Source: Serinus canaria (taxonomy: Eukaryota > Chordata > Aves > Passeriformes > Fringillidae). From it: DNA of 64,000 bases. This document shows, piece by piece, positions 39,845-55,047 of this stretch. Positions within the stretch are counted from its first letter, which is position 1; every line of letters starts with the position of its first letter. The notes beneath the pieces are model-generated. The model searched no databases. It saw only the letters and a program-made list of their open reading frames with translations, and was not told the origin of the DNA. A program made the translations under genes and the position numbers. The DNA lies in the NCBI RefSeq assembly GCF_022539315.1, contig NC_066315.1, positions 16,095,649 to 16,159,648 of the forward strand, read 5' to 3'.

Positions 39845-41345
39845 ATGTAGGGGTAAGAACTGATGGTATGCAAGGTATTTTGCTTGTCCATTATCTTCTC
39901 CCCCTGCCATGTCATGGCAAACATGGCTCAGAGTGATGGTAAATTACCACTGCTCCCTCCTCTGTCACATTTACCAGGCGACTGTGCTGCATTCAGTCAG
40001 AGGTTTTAGTTGAGATTCTTCTCTTGATCTCCCCTGCTCTCTCTTGGACAGAAGAGGAAAGGAAGGACATTTCTGGGACTTAGTACTTCCAGCTCCTCCC
40101 TAGAGATGTCCTAGTCCCTTCAGTTGTATCTGAACTTATACCATATCTTGCATAAACTTTTCTAGCCCTCTGCTATTAGTTTTATGGCTAGAGAGGATTT
40201 CTTGGTTTTGTTCTAGATTCCTGGGACAAAATGATGGCTAGAACAGCTCTTTTTTACACACCTGAAGTTACTTGGGATAACTGATCTATCTTTTCCAATG
40301 ATGTTCCATAGATTTTATCTAAAAACATATATGGCTTAATTTGGGATTGACTTAATGTGGCTGTACATTATTTTGCAGGGGAAACTTTCCTCTCCTGACC
40401 AGATTTATAACTGCAATGTTAGCTGGAGCCAAGAGAGTTTCCACTTTCCTACAGCTCTGCTCTAATGTTTATGGCATGGTGAAGGATGCTTAGGATTAGT
40501 TTACTGCACTACATCACTGCCTCCACAAGTCTGTTCATGTAAGGGGACAGGTCTAGCAAGGTGTTTATAACTTTGCAGGTTTGGTTAATGGGGCAAAAAA
40601 AGGCTGGGAGAGGTTTCTCTTCATTTCTGATATGTTAAATATTTCTATTATTTTGATTCTGTACAAAATTCTTACAAAATTCATTTTGAATAAATTTCTA
40701 AGTGTTTGTATCTGATGAGTAAAAACTTTGACAAATTTGTGATGCTTGCCATTTTCATCCACAGAGAAGTTTTCTAAAGAAGAAAGTAGTTTCTCTGAGG
40801 CAGTTATATTTATCAGACCTGAGATTTTCAAAATGTCCTAGAAGTAATTCCAAGGTTTTGTCAGGTGCATTTTCTTCTGGAAAGAAAAATAAATTGGGCA
40901 TTTCTAGTCTGCTAAAAACTGCATGAAGTATCCAGTTACAGAGTGGGGTTTTTTCCCTGCTCTCAAATGTGGCATCACTTACCATAATTAAATGAACTAA
41001 TAATCATTGTGGTTTATCTTTTTGATTAAAACAGAACTCTGGAAGTAGAACAGAGCACGTAGCTCTGGGAAATCAAGTGGATTTCTTTAACTGTGTGTAA
41101 GACATTTCATTTGCGTTCTGGATTTAAAATATAATTCTGTAGCCCTGTGGACACAGGCCAGCCACGCTTATTATTTTTAATTTCCAGCACTGAATAAGGA
41201 CTTAGGGTTTGCATTCTTAAATCTTGCCTTACCTTGTTAAAGATATCAAGAATCAGAATAGTATTTCCATACCGTAGAACCTAAATCCACTTGAATACTC
41301 TATTTTATTTTTAAGCAGACCAGAAATTAGCTCTTTGAAATAGAA

Positions 41346-41735
41346 GTATAGAATAACCTGAGTTGAAATGGACCCACAAGGATCATCAGAGTTCAGCTCC
41401 TGGCCCTGCACAAAGAATCACACCATGAGCCTGAGAGCATTGACTAAATACAGTCAACTGTCGCTCTTGGTGCTCTGACCACTTCAATGGGGAGTCTGTT
41501 CCAGTGCCCAGCCACCCTTTGGTATCCAACCTAAATATCCCCTGCCACACCTTCAGGCCATTCCCTCAGATCTTGTCACTGGTCACCACGGAGATGAGAT
41601 CAGTGTCTGTCCCTCCCCTTCCCCTCATGGGGAAGCTGTTGACTTCACTGAGGTCTCCCCTCAGTCTCCTCCAGGCTGAACTGACATAGTGACCTCATCC
41701 ACTCCTCATGTGGCTTCACCTTCAGACCTTTCACC
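41346..41735 (-). mobile_element. CR1 3' end, antisense
   Basis: Starts with TATAGAATAACCTGAGTTGA and AATGGACCCACAAGGATCAT, then CTCCTGGCCCTGCAC, AGAATCACACCATGAGCCTG and GAGTCTGTTCCAGTGCCCAG, then CCCTCAGTCTCCTCCAGGCT. This is the antisense of the CR1 subfamily whose 3' region carries the CCTGGCCCTGCACAG word. The fragment at 61414 belongs to the same subfamily. It is 5'-truncated. The small open frame at 41504-41689 is inside it and is not a gene. Confidence 0.87.
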
Positions 41736-44700
41736 AGACTGAAACTGCACTTTCAGAAATCTAAAATACATTTGCAGAGAGCTGGGCAGGAGGCCTCAAG
41801 GCTGATATGTTGGTGTTTCAAATCACCCAAATATGTCCTTGCTTAGGTCCAAACACCATTCCGACTGGAGCTACACAGCACTGCCTGCAGGCTGGCCTGG
41901 CCTGGCATGAATATATATACCTATACATTTTCTATCTTTAAGGGATACATTTCACTGCAATTTAATAAAAACAACCAAACAAAGTACCCATGCACGTCAT
42001 ACACAAACACAACAATGTAAATTTCAGTACATTTAGTTCTGGTTGTTTACCATCATTTTAACTTTGACATTTTAACGGCTTAAGCTGTTTTTACACATGA
42101 AGACTAGAATATATAGTTGGGATATGCATCAAGAAATGGTATTTCTGATTTAAGAGTGGACACTCTTGTGAATGCTTTTGTACAAAATATGAATAGCACA
42201 AAGAAATAAGTATTCTCAGCTTTAATGATTTATAATTTGGCAAAATTTACAGAACTTAGGTGATAGCAAAAAAGAATGTCTTTAAAGAGGAGAGTTGTAC
42301 AGAATTCTGAAAATAATGACAAAAATTTTAAAAATTATGATTTATCGGGTAGGCACCAGTGCAATTGAGAGATGTGTCTTTATAAAACTTTAGGGTTTTT
42401 ATGAATATGGACGTATTGCTGTTGAGAGTACTGAGCTTTTTTTTTTTTAAATTCTCTATAGACAAAATATTTTTTATTGTCATGCAATTGTGTGAATTGG
42501 AACATTTAACTGGAAGACTAAGATTTAACACAAAATACACCTAAAAGGGAATTTAATTTTGACTATTTAATGAACATGTCACAAGCAAGTTAGTGAAATG
42601 GTCTTATCTGTTAGTAGGAATGGAAATAGGAAGAAGTGAAGTAGTCACTAGAGTAACTCTGTCAATAACAGGGCAGAAGTCCATGAGGAACACTGTAAGA
42701 AAGGAGATGTACAAATGACAGATGATCAAGCTAAGAATGAAAGACTTTAAAGCTTCCAAAGTATTTTCTACATTTAATTAAAAACTGTCTTGATTAACTA
42801 GGTTCCAGTTCCTTTTCTAAGAAGCTGGAAAAAGCTGTGTTCTTTTGGGATGGTGCCATAACAGAAGAGCATAATTGTTATTTATTTTTGAAATTATTAG
42901 AAAAACTGAAACAAATAACTATAGGAATGAACATTTTAGGCGCTTACTTTATTGCTGTGGCTGTAAAAAAAAAAGACTGTTAAAGAACGAACCATCTCTT
43001 ATTCCATTGAACAATATTATCCCGATTACCATAACTTTGAGACAGGCTTGGGACATAGTCAGATCTAAATAATGTTTAATTTTGTCTTTATATCAGCAAT
43101 TACATTTATGATCATTACATATCAAAATAAGCAATTTACCATTAAAGTTAATCACTATTAAGGTAAAATAAGTGTGGTTTTAATTATATAAAATACGTCC
43201 ATTGTGGTCATTGGTGTAATGGGCAGAACAAAATTATTTCAAAAGTTAATGCTACTGTGCTAAAACTGTTCTGAAGAGTGTTTATACCTTTATGACCTGG
43301 AGGAAACAAAGCTGCTCCAATGGTGGTTCTGCCTCTTTCAGTGGAGTTTAAATTCTGTTTATGTGTGCTGGAAGGTTTGCCAGCTGCTAGTCTGAAACAA
43401 ACCAGGTACCTAAACAAGGGCACCCGGCAGGACTGTGAATGAGTTCAGTCTCTCATGGTGCACAAGAATGTAAAGTATTTGGGTCACTTTGGGGCACTGT
43501 ACCTATAGCTGAGGGGAGCCAGAGGTGGACATACAATATTTTTCTTGTCTTCTCTTTTATTTCCATAGAATGAACAGAATTTTGGAAGTTGCCTCTAAGA
43601 TTACTTGCAGAGTGAAGGGAAAACTGCACTTTCATGACTGGGAATGCTACTGGTCATACAAAATACAGATTCTTTATTTTAAGTTGGGGGTTGGGAGGTT
43701 TAATTGCTTTCAAATGGCAAAGATGCATTCACCAGCAAATTGCAAGTCCAACTTAAGCTTGTTGTTTTATTTGCAGTTCATTTGTGCTACACTTGACTTT
43801 CAGTTTCACAAAATAATTTACATTTGGAAATATTTTCATCTAATCTCACCTCTTTGGCTTTCCTTCAGAACAGAACCATGCATTAAACAAAGCTAAAGCT
43901 GCAGATAATGAAGCCCAGGACACTTTGTTCATTTTCAAATGAAGATTTAATTTTCAAATCAAATTCCTGTATTTGATTAGGTTTCTTTAAAAAAAGAAAT
44001 AGTGCTTCTTTGAACATGCTTCTTTAACATTGTCCTGTCCTGACCTGGTTTTCATGTATTTTTTTACTGGGAAGTTTAATAGGTAAAGTCTACCTATTTC
44101 ATAAACAACTGCTAATACCATCATCCCTGCCATCTGAGGCTTACTAGGCTTGCATCGTGGCCCTAGTAGACTGTTCAGACCAAAGTGTGGCTTATTCTGT
44201 TAAAAAAGCAAACATTTTAAGTCTCTATCAGCAGAGCTTTCTAAAGCTTTTTAAAGTCACTGGTGAGATTCAGCAATGTAAATTAATGTCCAGGGGACTG
44301 TGGGCTTTTTTCTGTAGCAGCTTTAACATACAAAGCACAGAGAGAAAATACTGAGCTATAATAATATAAAACAAAATCCATTTTTGCTTTGAAAAGTTCA
44401 TGAAGCATTTCATGTAGTATGTAATTAAAAAAAAATAAAGTTAATCTAAACTTTGTCTTCTTTCCAACATTTCCTTTGTAATTAGACCTGCTGAAGATTT
44501 TCCGTCAGGACTTTTTTACTGAGCTATGTGTTTTCTGCAAAGTCAACATTTTCCACTGGAAATTGTTGAGAATTGCCTACAACTGTTCAGGTTTTGTATC
44601 TGAAGAACTCAAATACAAATTTTAGGTCCGTTAAGATCTGAGTTACATTTAGGCTGCTACTGTATCCTATGCACTTCGGGCACCTTTTGGCCCTCTCACC

Positions 44701-47700
44701 TTAGAGACCTGTATTTCCAGATGTACCCATGTTTTCTGCTCTGGCACAGGTCCTGGGAGACTGTTCTCCTCTTCATGAAACATTTATGGTTATAAATGGT
44801 AACATAAACTACAGTATCTACAGTATCTATTCTAAACTAGTTTAGGAAGTGTAATTTCCTATGATCTTTAACTATTTACTCATCAATGATCTGCAAGATG
44901 TATTGGTAGGAGTGGTTGTAGGAACTGTGCTCGTATATGAAGAGATTTTATTGTACAAGCACTTAAGATTTATTAATATGGTGAGCTGGAGCACAATGAA
45001 CTTCATAACTGAAAAGTTACCTACGTAATCCTTATTTGCAAAATCAGATGTCACTAATTTGTAAACCTACAAGAATGTGCTTGATTTTTGATGGTATGCT
45101 GTGAAGTATCAGCAGGGAGATAGAAATATTTATTTTTCCCCCTGAGTAATGAATGCAAATGACTGCAACAATTGGTAAGGACCACAGCATTGAGGGTTTG
45201 ATGTCATTGGTTGATGGATAGATATCCCATAGATGTTCTGAGCATACCAGCCATGAAGCTGGGGCAGAGGGGACTTGTGCTGGGAGACTTTCCTTGGCAA
45301 ATGACTGAAATCCTTCTGCCCGGTGTTTCGTGTCTTTGAATTATTTGCCACTTTGGGAAGCTATCCATCACATATTTTGGCAACCAGCTGGAGGAAAAAT
45401 ATCTTTTATTTGTAACTCTTTTAGACCTTGACTTCTGATTTCCATTTATTCTTGCACCCATAATAAAAAAAAAATAAAGAAAATTCATCTGGATGAGAAG
45501 AGCTGGGAAAATTTGTTGCCATCTTTATTTTTGGAATGTTACTTGCACAAAGTAAGTAAAATATGTATATATAATGGCAAAATATTCCTTTTAAAAACAG
45601 CAAGAAAAGCCTTGATTTTCACATCTGTCAGGCAGAGAAAATCAGAAACCAGTTGTGGCACACTCTTACTGTTGTAGGAACTGACATGTAACAATACACA
45701 ATATATTAGAAGCATTAAGACAAAATGATACAAGGGAGGTGAATGAATATACTGTATGAGTATATTTAAGTAACAACCATCATGTTACTCTGGAAATGCT
45801 CTCAGGTCCATCTGGTGATAACTCAGCTCATGTCCAGTGCAGAGCTTGTCTGTTGATCTTCGACGTATGGATATGAGAATGCTCACTAGTAGGCAACATA
45901 TAATAAACAAAGTGATAGATAACATAAACAAAAGTGAAGCCAGGCAGGTTGGCAGCAGAAAACATAAAATCTGAAAAGTAAATCAAAGAAATTCTTTGGT
46001 TATATATACAAACTTTCCGACATGAGGGAACCAACTCTCACCCACTTAAGAATGTAGAATTGCATGCATGTAACTACAGCATTCACATAGAGAACATAAA
46101 AGTTGGCAACATTGCTAAAGCCAGTAATTTAGGAGGAGAAAAAAGTCACGACAGATAAAATCACATCCCTTTTAAGTAGTAATTCCATTCATCTACTGAA
46201 AATGAACTAGTGTAATGGAGAAACTACACAGTATAAAGCAAGTAGTCTCTTTTTTTAGATGTCATCTTTTTATGCTGCTTTTCCTTCACTGGTGTTTTTC
46301 TTTTGCATTTGTTGGCCCATATTGTGTTTGGACTCTCCGTTCAACAGTCTTCTCTTTTCTATTTCATTTTTATTTAGGTTCCCATGTAGTGTGAGTACTC
46401 TATAGCTGAATTTAAGACCTCCTTATCATAGATCAATACATGTTGTTATTTTCCAGAGGAATTAGATTTATTCAGATTCTTTTAACCTTTTGGATCAATA
46501 GATTTTTTCTTTTGAGGACTTTAGACATGATGCCAATGTCTAATAAAGACTGAGTCATTCCTAGAGATGCTTTCTTAGAAAAGGCAACTGCATCCTCAGC
46601 TTTTACTTTCTTTATGTTTTCATATGATTTCTTTGGGGTGCCTTTGGATGGTTTTAAATCAAGAAAAGGTACATGCTACCACTGTAGACACTTAATATTC
46701 TTGGGAAGCTGCCACTTTTTCTAAAAAGAAATCGATCAAGGATTGCCAAGATATTGAAACAGGGCTGCTGTCTCGGCATTTTCCACTCTGACAACCATCT
46801 ATTTGTACTCTTGGAAGTTACTTAAACGGGGCTTAGAGCTTCAAGAGCACTTTAGCTACATGAATCACATTGCGAATGTAAAACAGACTGTTCAAATTCT
46901 TTACTATTGATTTAAAATCAGAGCTTTTTTCACTGTTATCCACAGCTGAGGGAAAACATAGGGCTGTCATCTGGAAGGGAATTAACACCTTCACCAGATG
47001 ACACGGATGGATGGAGTGTGTGTTTCTGTGAACACTGAGAACAGTTTGATTTGGGAAGCATCTCCAGGGGCTGTGAACACTAAGCCAGAGGAAGCGGGGG
47101 TCTGAGGATGCAGAAAGTTCATTTTTCTGTTGGCTGTTGCCGTCTGGCTACCAGCTGCAGGTAAACCCATCAGTTCAGAATGGTGAATCTGAAGAAATAG
47201 TATTTTCAGGCAAGGAAATTACCCTTTTTTGTGAGACAGTTCACATAGTCATGAATAAAGTCCACTGTAGTAAAGAGGAAAAAGTAATACATACTGAATA
47301 TCAGTCCAACTGAGATGTTGCTGTGCTAAGATCATTAGTCTATGGTAGATTTAAGAACTCAAAACCATACATATACACAGTACATGTTATTATTTTGAAC
47401 CACTGCTGTGACCCAGCTGCATCAAAGATTGGAAGAGAAAGGGATTTAATTGCCAGCTGGACAAGCTTAAAGTAGAAGGCAATTTTAGTTTAAGTACAGA
47501 TGCAAGCATGCAAGTACACTTGCAAGCATGGAATGTTATTTTCTGTTTTGTACATATCTGCTGTCTTCTCATACAATGTATAATTTCTGTATATTTTTAT
47601 AAAGGATATATAGGAAAATATATCATTTGCAGGATGAAAGGAAGTAAATTAGCCAATATTTTTTAATCTCTTAGTACACCCATTGGTTTCCTGATTATGA

Positions 47701-48719
47701 ACATAAAATTATGCTTAAGTTAAAGGACCGTATTTAATTTTTCTTACTGTCCCTGTCAAAGGTTTTTGCTTATCTTGATTGAATAGTGTGAGTGATCCTC
47801 AGTGGCAGAAGCAAATTGATTTAACTGGAAGTTAACTGATTTCTTTAACATTATGTACTCTATGTATTTAACTTGGGAATTTTGTACAGAACAGAAAATC
47901 ACAGATTTCTCTTGGAAAGTGATTAGATTAGTGCAGCATCAGAAAGAATAATACTGCTTCTCTACTTGATATGTGATTACTGTAGCTTGTAAAAATGTTT
48001 TTTTGCTCTTACTCTTGCTATCCTCTGGCTAATTCAGCAGCACAACTGAGTTTCTCCTGCCTGTAGTTTTACTGCTTGCTTCTGCTTCTGGATTATACTT
48101 TATGCTTTAGCCGAGATGGAGTGTTCAGCTAATGTGATTGCCCTTACCTGCTGATTGAGATGCCTGTCCTCACCTGCCTTTTTGTTCCTTGTTAACCCTT
48201 ATCTTGTATCAGGGTTACAGTTGCACATAGTCCCTTAGCAGGCAGAGTTGGTGGTGAAGAGATTGTCATGTTCTGTTGATTTCTGATGGCTGCTTTACCA
48301 CACAGTGGCTAGAGTCTGTATGCCATCACCAGAGTGCTTCAGTTTTCTCCAGGTTTATTCTACTGGTTTGTAAATCCTTGCACGTTTGGCTTTTATGACT
48401 TCTGTGCATCTCCTTCCATTCTGATACTCTTGTCTTTCCTTCGGTGCTTCAGTCTTCTCCCAGCTCTTTTGAGCTTTTCTTCTTTGGTATTATTTGCCGG
48501 ATGACATTACTCACATTATTCTAATTTTATGCAAATTACTCATTAATTAATCTTGTCAATCTTGAATAATTTTCACCAACATTTTCATCCTTTTTTGTTT
48601 CTTCTGTAACCTTATCTCAAAAGAAAGCATAATGTGGCTAGAGCTCTCTGGAGGATGAGCTCTGCCAGGTGAGTTCAAGGGCACATTGCTGTGGTTGCTG
48701 ATAAAGTTACTTTTCTCCT

Positions 48720-48990
48720 CAAGTGAAACTTTCCTGTGCCAGCCTCAGTGGCAGTTACTGGCACCATGGCAAAGCAAAGAGGTGGGAAAATGTCTGTGTC
48801 TCACCTGATGGAGTTCAAGCTGAACTGCCAGAGAAGGTGGCTGGTGCTAATGATCCAAGCTGTGCACTGGGACAGCACAGTCATGGGCCATTTTGTTCCA
48901 TTTTGCTGACTGTGCTGCCAGGGCAGTAATGTGCTCCGCAGGCGGGGTCAGCAGCCGCTGGGTTGGCAGTGCCGCACTCTTGTTGCAGCT
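48720..48990. other. GC-richer intronic block of unknown origin
   Basis: About 270 bp richer in G and C than the surroundings, with four CpGs close together at about 48935-48972 (CTCCGCAGGCGGGG, AGCCGCTGG and GTGCCGCAC). I found no LTR ends, CR1 words or coding similarity. It may be an old mobile element, a small regulatory block, or ordinary sequence. Confidence 0.3.
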
Positions 48991-51900
48991 GTTGGCTCTC
49001 CTAAAGGTTGGTTTGAGTTGCTACAAAGTTTCTGTTGATGCCTATTCACTATTTAAATTTATAATAATGATTTTTTCCAACTACTATTAAGAAAGTTTCA
49101 CTTCTTTAACGTACCGTTTTCTGAAATGCTTTTCTAGACTACTGAACAGAAAGCATCTATGAAAAATAAAGCTTAGATGAAGAATTTTTTTTAATAATGA
49201 GGATTAAAAAACATAAGGAGCTGTGTTCATGAATCAGGGGCTACTGGTGTATTTTTACTCTTACAGATATCAAAATATAAAGAGAAGCAAAAAATAATAT
49301 GAAATTTGTCATTGTTTTATAAGAGCAAAAATGTAATTAATCTAGTTAAGTGATACACATTTTTCAAAGTGTAGAACTGTTTTCATTAATAACATTCTCA
49401 ATTTAAATAAACATTTAAAGTTTCAGAACTGTTTAAGAAAAAGAACTTACACTGTTTCCAGTGTCAGGTTTTCTTCATGTAAATTGATAGTGTAAAATTT
49501 CAATTTATAAACTGTGAAATGATCAGTGATAGTTTTAATATGAAAAATATAGCACTAGTTATTAGACATTTCAGAGGTCCGATGAAAGTGTTCATTTCCA
49601 GCTAGATCATGTCTAAGAATTTAGCTGAACATCAATATTTATATTTAGGTAGTGCAGGAGTTTGAATCATACCTTCTTTCAAGTTCTAAATATGGACCAT
49701 GTTTACATTAGTGAATCATAAGCATAGAACTTTGAGCTGAAATAAAATCTTTTTCTGCATAGGTGCTTAAATATACATGGCCCAAATCTCGGATCCTGTG
49801 TTCGTAGTTCTGAAGAGTTGTGTATTTGAAAACAAAACAAAAACATTTAAAAAACTCCAAATCTGTACGCACTTCTTGCAGTTTCCTGTGAGAGTTAAAA
49901 AATGAGTATCATGGAAATGAATCAGTTCTTCACTTCTTATATACAAAAAGAGAACATTGCTATCTTTACATTGTGCATTTGCTGCACAATTATTCTGGGT
50001 AAATCTTGTTCATCTTATGATACAAGTTTTTTTTCTTGGCACTTGCAGTTTGTTTATTTTTAAGTAAAGTCCCAACCTTCTCTATACACATCCAGTCTGA
50101 TACATCATCTTTTAGACTATATTAATTGAATGGTACAAAGATTCTGCTGAAGATCTGTGCATACAGCAGTTTGTTCTTGTTTCAAAACATACAGAAATGC
50201 TCTTGAGGACAGACTGATCACTTATAGTTGGAGACATTAGGTGAAATCAAAATGGTTTTTTAAGTTTTCTTTGCAAATTAGTTATTGCCCAAAGTCTATG
50301 CTGATGACTATTTCAGAGCAGCTACAGTGGACAGAGAGTAGTGTGTTAAAAGAAACAGCAATAGAAGACAAGAAAGAAAGAAATCTTAGCATGTTCATTG
50401 TATATCATAAACAAGTTTGTGATGACAGAAGCTCTTCTGAAAGCTTGACTGAGAATTGACACGTTTCTGGCATTCTTACTCTTATCTGAAATATGTATCT
50501 TTGCACTGAGATAAAGTAGTGCTGGAGTTTGAGGAAAAGATTTTACATGGCTAACTGTAATACATTGTAGTTTAATATGTTTTTTGGGAGAAGAAAGGGA
50601 TGGGTTGATAAGTTCTAGTTGTTGTGAAGTTGAAGTGAAGAAAAGCCTCATAAATATCAGGCATTGATTGGTATTGGTGTGTAGTACTTGGGATGCATCA
50701 TTGTTCTTTATGCAGTGTCGAGGATCCTGATCTGGCAGTCAGAGCAGGAAAGTGTGTTACTAACACTAGTGGCATAATTCACTCTAGAAGTGGACAGAAT
50801 TGGTTTTGCAAGTTTCATTGTCAGGGGTAGGTTCTTTTGAACATGTTTTAAGTGTCTGCCTTTTACTCTGGAAATGGTACTTTATATTATTTTCATCTGT
50901 TTTCTCTATCTACCTGGTTGTTTTTAAACTGGAGTATAGAACCTCATTAAATTGAACCAGTCCCTGAATGTGCCCTAGCTTTATGTGGAAAATGTAATTG
51001 CAGAAGACTAGTTTAAGAAGTCTTAACTTTATGTAGCCTGAAGTAAAAGCAAATACTACTTTTGTTTTAGTGTATCTTTGATATTTCACATACATCTTAG
51101 AGGACTGCATGTGATTGCATGGCTTTTACATATGTAATGCATCACAATAAACATTTCCAGGAGGATCCATAATTGCTAGCCTGAGGTTTTTAGCTCAGAT
51201 CTAAAGTAAAACTGATCATTTGTTGGAAGGAGATGTTAATTTCTGATGGTAAGTAGTATAAATTCATGACTGTGTATTGGGAAGAAAACCAGAAATAATT
51301 AGTGTGCTGAAGTGTTTTTATGAAATCGTACAATGTGCATAAAGATTAGTAAAGCAATAGTAATTTATCATGAAGCAGGCATGAGCTTCCTGTGTGTTTG
51401 TTTTGTTGAAGTCCTAAGTTTAAATTTACACTTCAGAATTTGAAGATTACCATATGCTCTCTTTGCCTTCAGCTTTTGACGTGGTAGCTTGTAGCATTGT
51501 CTGGAAATTGTTTTTTGCTGTTAAAAATTTCCTCCAGTCAAAAAAAGAAAAATCCTGAAACAGTGTAAGGGACGTGTCATGTTTTACAAAACAGTTGTAT
51601 TATCCTTGAGAACATAAGAGTTTCTGGTAATTTGTGTACTCAGTCAAATCCTGGTCACGAATTACTATGTAGCAAGGAAACTGGCATCAGAGAAATGTCA
51701 CCATTTTCTGTTCTTTAATTACAAAGGCTGGTAAATAAATCACGTGTTGAGAGGGAACTACTTGAAAACAGAAGCAACAAAGCAGTAGATAGGATTATAC
51801 ATATGGCTGTTGCTGTTATTTGTGATACAATGTACAGTTTTCACTACAAAAGTTAAAGCATTACTTAACCATTTTTCACCAATGGACAGGGTATTACAAA

Positions 51901-52807
51901 TAATAAAGACTTTTTGAAGTAGAAAAGAACTTCAGGGGTTCTGTATCTAGAAAAAACTGTGTATTTTGTGTTATCACTGAGAATTTTTTTTTTTGAGCCT
52001 TAGGAGAATGAGCTTTCTCATTTCCTATGCCTTTCAGGATTCTTATTTCCTGATAGGAAAAATAATAAATTATTTTATTTTTAGGTTGGAAGCTTTTGTC
52101 AGTCTCCGTTAGGCTTTTCTTTGAAAAATACATTTTTTCAAGCTATGCATGAACTGGAGAAGCAATAGAGAAGGAAAAGAAGCAAGAAAGACAGGCAATG
52201 CATGGTTGATAAGCACCTACATAAATTAAATTGCTTCCGTAGTATGTTCCTCAATCTCAGTTATGAATTCCATAATAAATTAAAAATTCCTAAGATAATA
52301 TGAGGCTCACATGAAAGGAATGCAGTAAGGAGGTAAGCTTTCAGAGCTCCTGTATAGAGAATGGTTGGGCAACAGCTTCATGTTATACATATTGTGCTTC
52401 AACAGAAGTCTTGGAAAGTGCTTATTTTGTTTAATTGTTTCATAGGACTGTCTACTGTATCAAATAAACTTTTTACTTATTGCAATATAATTATTTACTT
52501 ACTTTTGGAGACTAAAGTTTTTTCTGTTCATAGTTCTTGTAATTTCAAGCTAGCATGCAAAGCATGTGGTGTTTTGTGTGTATGAAGACACATTTCTCCA
52601 TCCACAATTTACTAGTTGCATACATTCTATATATAGAAAAATATTCTTTATGGAGTTGTTTCATTAGTTTGAAATAAGGTAAAATTGTATATAAGAATTG
52701 TATTCAATCTACTTGCATCACAGTAGTAGATTTGGGGTATGAATAATATCCTCTATTTCCCTTCCCTAAACTTTTCAGATGCCAAATAATAATACACTGA
52801 CTATTAA

Positions 52808-52966
<159 letters not shown>

Positions 52967-54476
52967 TAGTTTGGGGTTTTTGTTTGTATGCAGGATGGGA
53001 AGTGCTCAGATTATGAATGTGAGTGGGGGATATTAACTTGAAATGTGGAGAGACAGACATTACACATGATTATTCATAACATAAAGTAATACACTTGTGA
53101 CTTCCACTCACAGTCATTATTAGTAAAGCATATGAAATGAATAATCATCATCAATGAATGATTATCATAGTGTTTAAGCATTATATATGTGGGACAGTCT
53201 GAGCATTTAGATCAAATATATATTTGTCTTTTATCTTGAATTCAAATCATGAACTTAGTTTAAAATGTGAGACAGGGAATGAATCCCCAAAGAAAGCTTG
53301 ACCTGTGTTGAGAACTGTGCCTGTTAGCATTCATGTAAAAAAACATGACCTTTCAATACACTGAAAAGAAAGCATGAAAACATATTTTAAAATACTTGAA
53401 TTGAAATCTGGGCAAATTTAAACTGTCTGTGGTTGTACTTTGCATTATGAATACTAGAAAGTTAATATCTTCATGGGGATATCTGGAAAAATGAAAGGAC
53501 TAAAGCTAGGTTGTATTACAAGAATATTAAAATGCTTTACTGATTTGATTCTTTTTATTTGCTGTAGAGTGGGAGTCATCTTGTATAAAATTTAACTATG
53601 TTCTTTTTATCCTGCAAACCAGTAAGAGGTTTGTTTTATGTTATACTGAATATTTGTTTTAATGAACAGCAATCCTGGAGAAATACCTGCAAACTTACTT
53701 TGAGAAGGTTGTCATTCTGTATTTGAGAGGACAGTGGGAGAGTGCTGCTTCTGTTAGACATACAGGGGTAGTTTGTCCCACAGTAGATATCTTACTATCA
53801 TCACTCCAATTCTTGATGGATTTCTGGCATCAATAAACAAGAAATGAGTTTTCTTATTGACTGACTCTAGGTGCTCATGGGCATAATTACAAGTTTGACC
53901 ATATGGAAAGTTCTTACTGTGTTTTAACATACTAAATATTTTTCCTCAAATATTTATGTAACAGCTTTAAGTTTTTTGGGGTTTTTTTTATCAAAGACAT
54001 TATTTGAGAAAGAAAACAAGCTTGCTTTAGGATTTAGTATCAGAAAGATTATTCCATTGGAAAGGTATGTGGAGATTTGAACATAGAGTATGAAATGAAG
54101 TCTAATTGAGGAGCCTATTTTTAATGTTAATTCTAACACTTTTTTTTTTAATTTGTCAGAAAAAGCTTAATTAAATCTTAACTTACATAGTTTCATATTA
54201 CAAACATGATTTTTTACTAAGACTTAGGAGTTCAATACCATAAGTTAATCGTATCTAAAAATGGATTGGATTATAGTAACTTGTAAAACATAACTCAGAT
54301 ATTTTCTGAAAACTTTTGTGAAATATATACATTGTATATTGGCCTTTTAGATTTTAAGCTCTCCTAAGAAACTATCTTTGCTTAAGCCAAAGATTATCTT
54401 TGGACTGTTCCTCAAATTCCAGTCTTGCCTCCTCGTTCCGGTGGGACACTGAGCTCTTCCAGATACCTGTGTGTCT

Positions 54477-55047
54477 GTTTAAGCAGCTCAGCCCCACACA
54501 GCCACTCACTCATTTTCCCAGTGGGATGGGGGAGAGAATCGGAAGGATGAACATGAGAAAACTCGTGGGTTGAGACAGACAGTTCAAGAGGTAAAACAAA
54601 AGCTGCATGTGCAAGCAAAGTGAAATAAGGAATTCATACACCACTTCCCCTGAGCAGGCAGGTGTTCAGCCATCCCTGGGACAGCAGGGCTCCCTCCATC
54701 ACTTGTAATTGTTTCTTGGAAAGACTAAAACCATCACTCTGCACATCCCCCACTCCTTTTTTCTTCCCCCAGTTTTCTTGCTGAGCATGACAGCACATGG
54801 TGGAGGATGTCCCTCTGTTCGGGTGGGGTTGGCTGTCCCAGTTGTGTCCTCTCCCAGCTCCTTGTGCATCCCCAGCCTCCTCACTTGAGGGGTAATGAAC
54901 AGAAAAGCCTTGACAGTGTGTACGCACTGCTCAGCAATAGTTAAATTATCCATGTTTTATCAACACTGTTTTCATCACAAATCTAAACAAAGCACCATAG
55001 GAGCTACCATGAAGGAAATTACCCCTATCCCAGCCAAAACCTGTACA
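54477..55047 (-). mobile_element. Decayed solo LTR of an avian endogenous retrovirus, antisense
   Basis: On the minus strand it begins TGTACAGGTTTTGGCTGGGA and continues with words (GGTAGCTCC, GATTTGTGATG, GTTGATAAAACATGG, TGCTGAGCAGTG) that match an LTR family I remember as very common in songbirds. At the place where that family has its TATA box the minus strand reads CAAGAAAACTGGGGG, and the AATAAA/TTAAA signal is also altered. The promoter and polyadenylation signals therefore look decayed. The left end is uncertain: either TGTCTGTTTAAGC at 54472, or 54477 if GTGTCT (54471-54476 and 55048-55053) is a 6-bp target duplication and the terminal bases were lost. No internal viral genes remain. 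Open frames at 54412-54953 on the minus strand are LTR or flanking sequence, not genes. Confidence 0.78.

Noticed and set aside
44872..44925. Possible CR1 word (CATCAATGATCTGCAAGATG)
   Set aside because: One short word resembling the CR1 FINDLDE region, with no further CR1 words on either side; too little to call an element.
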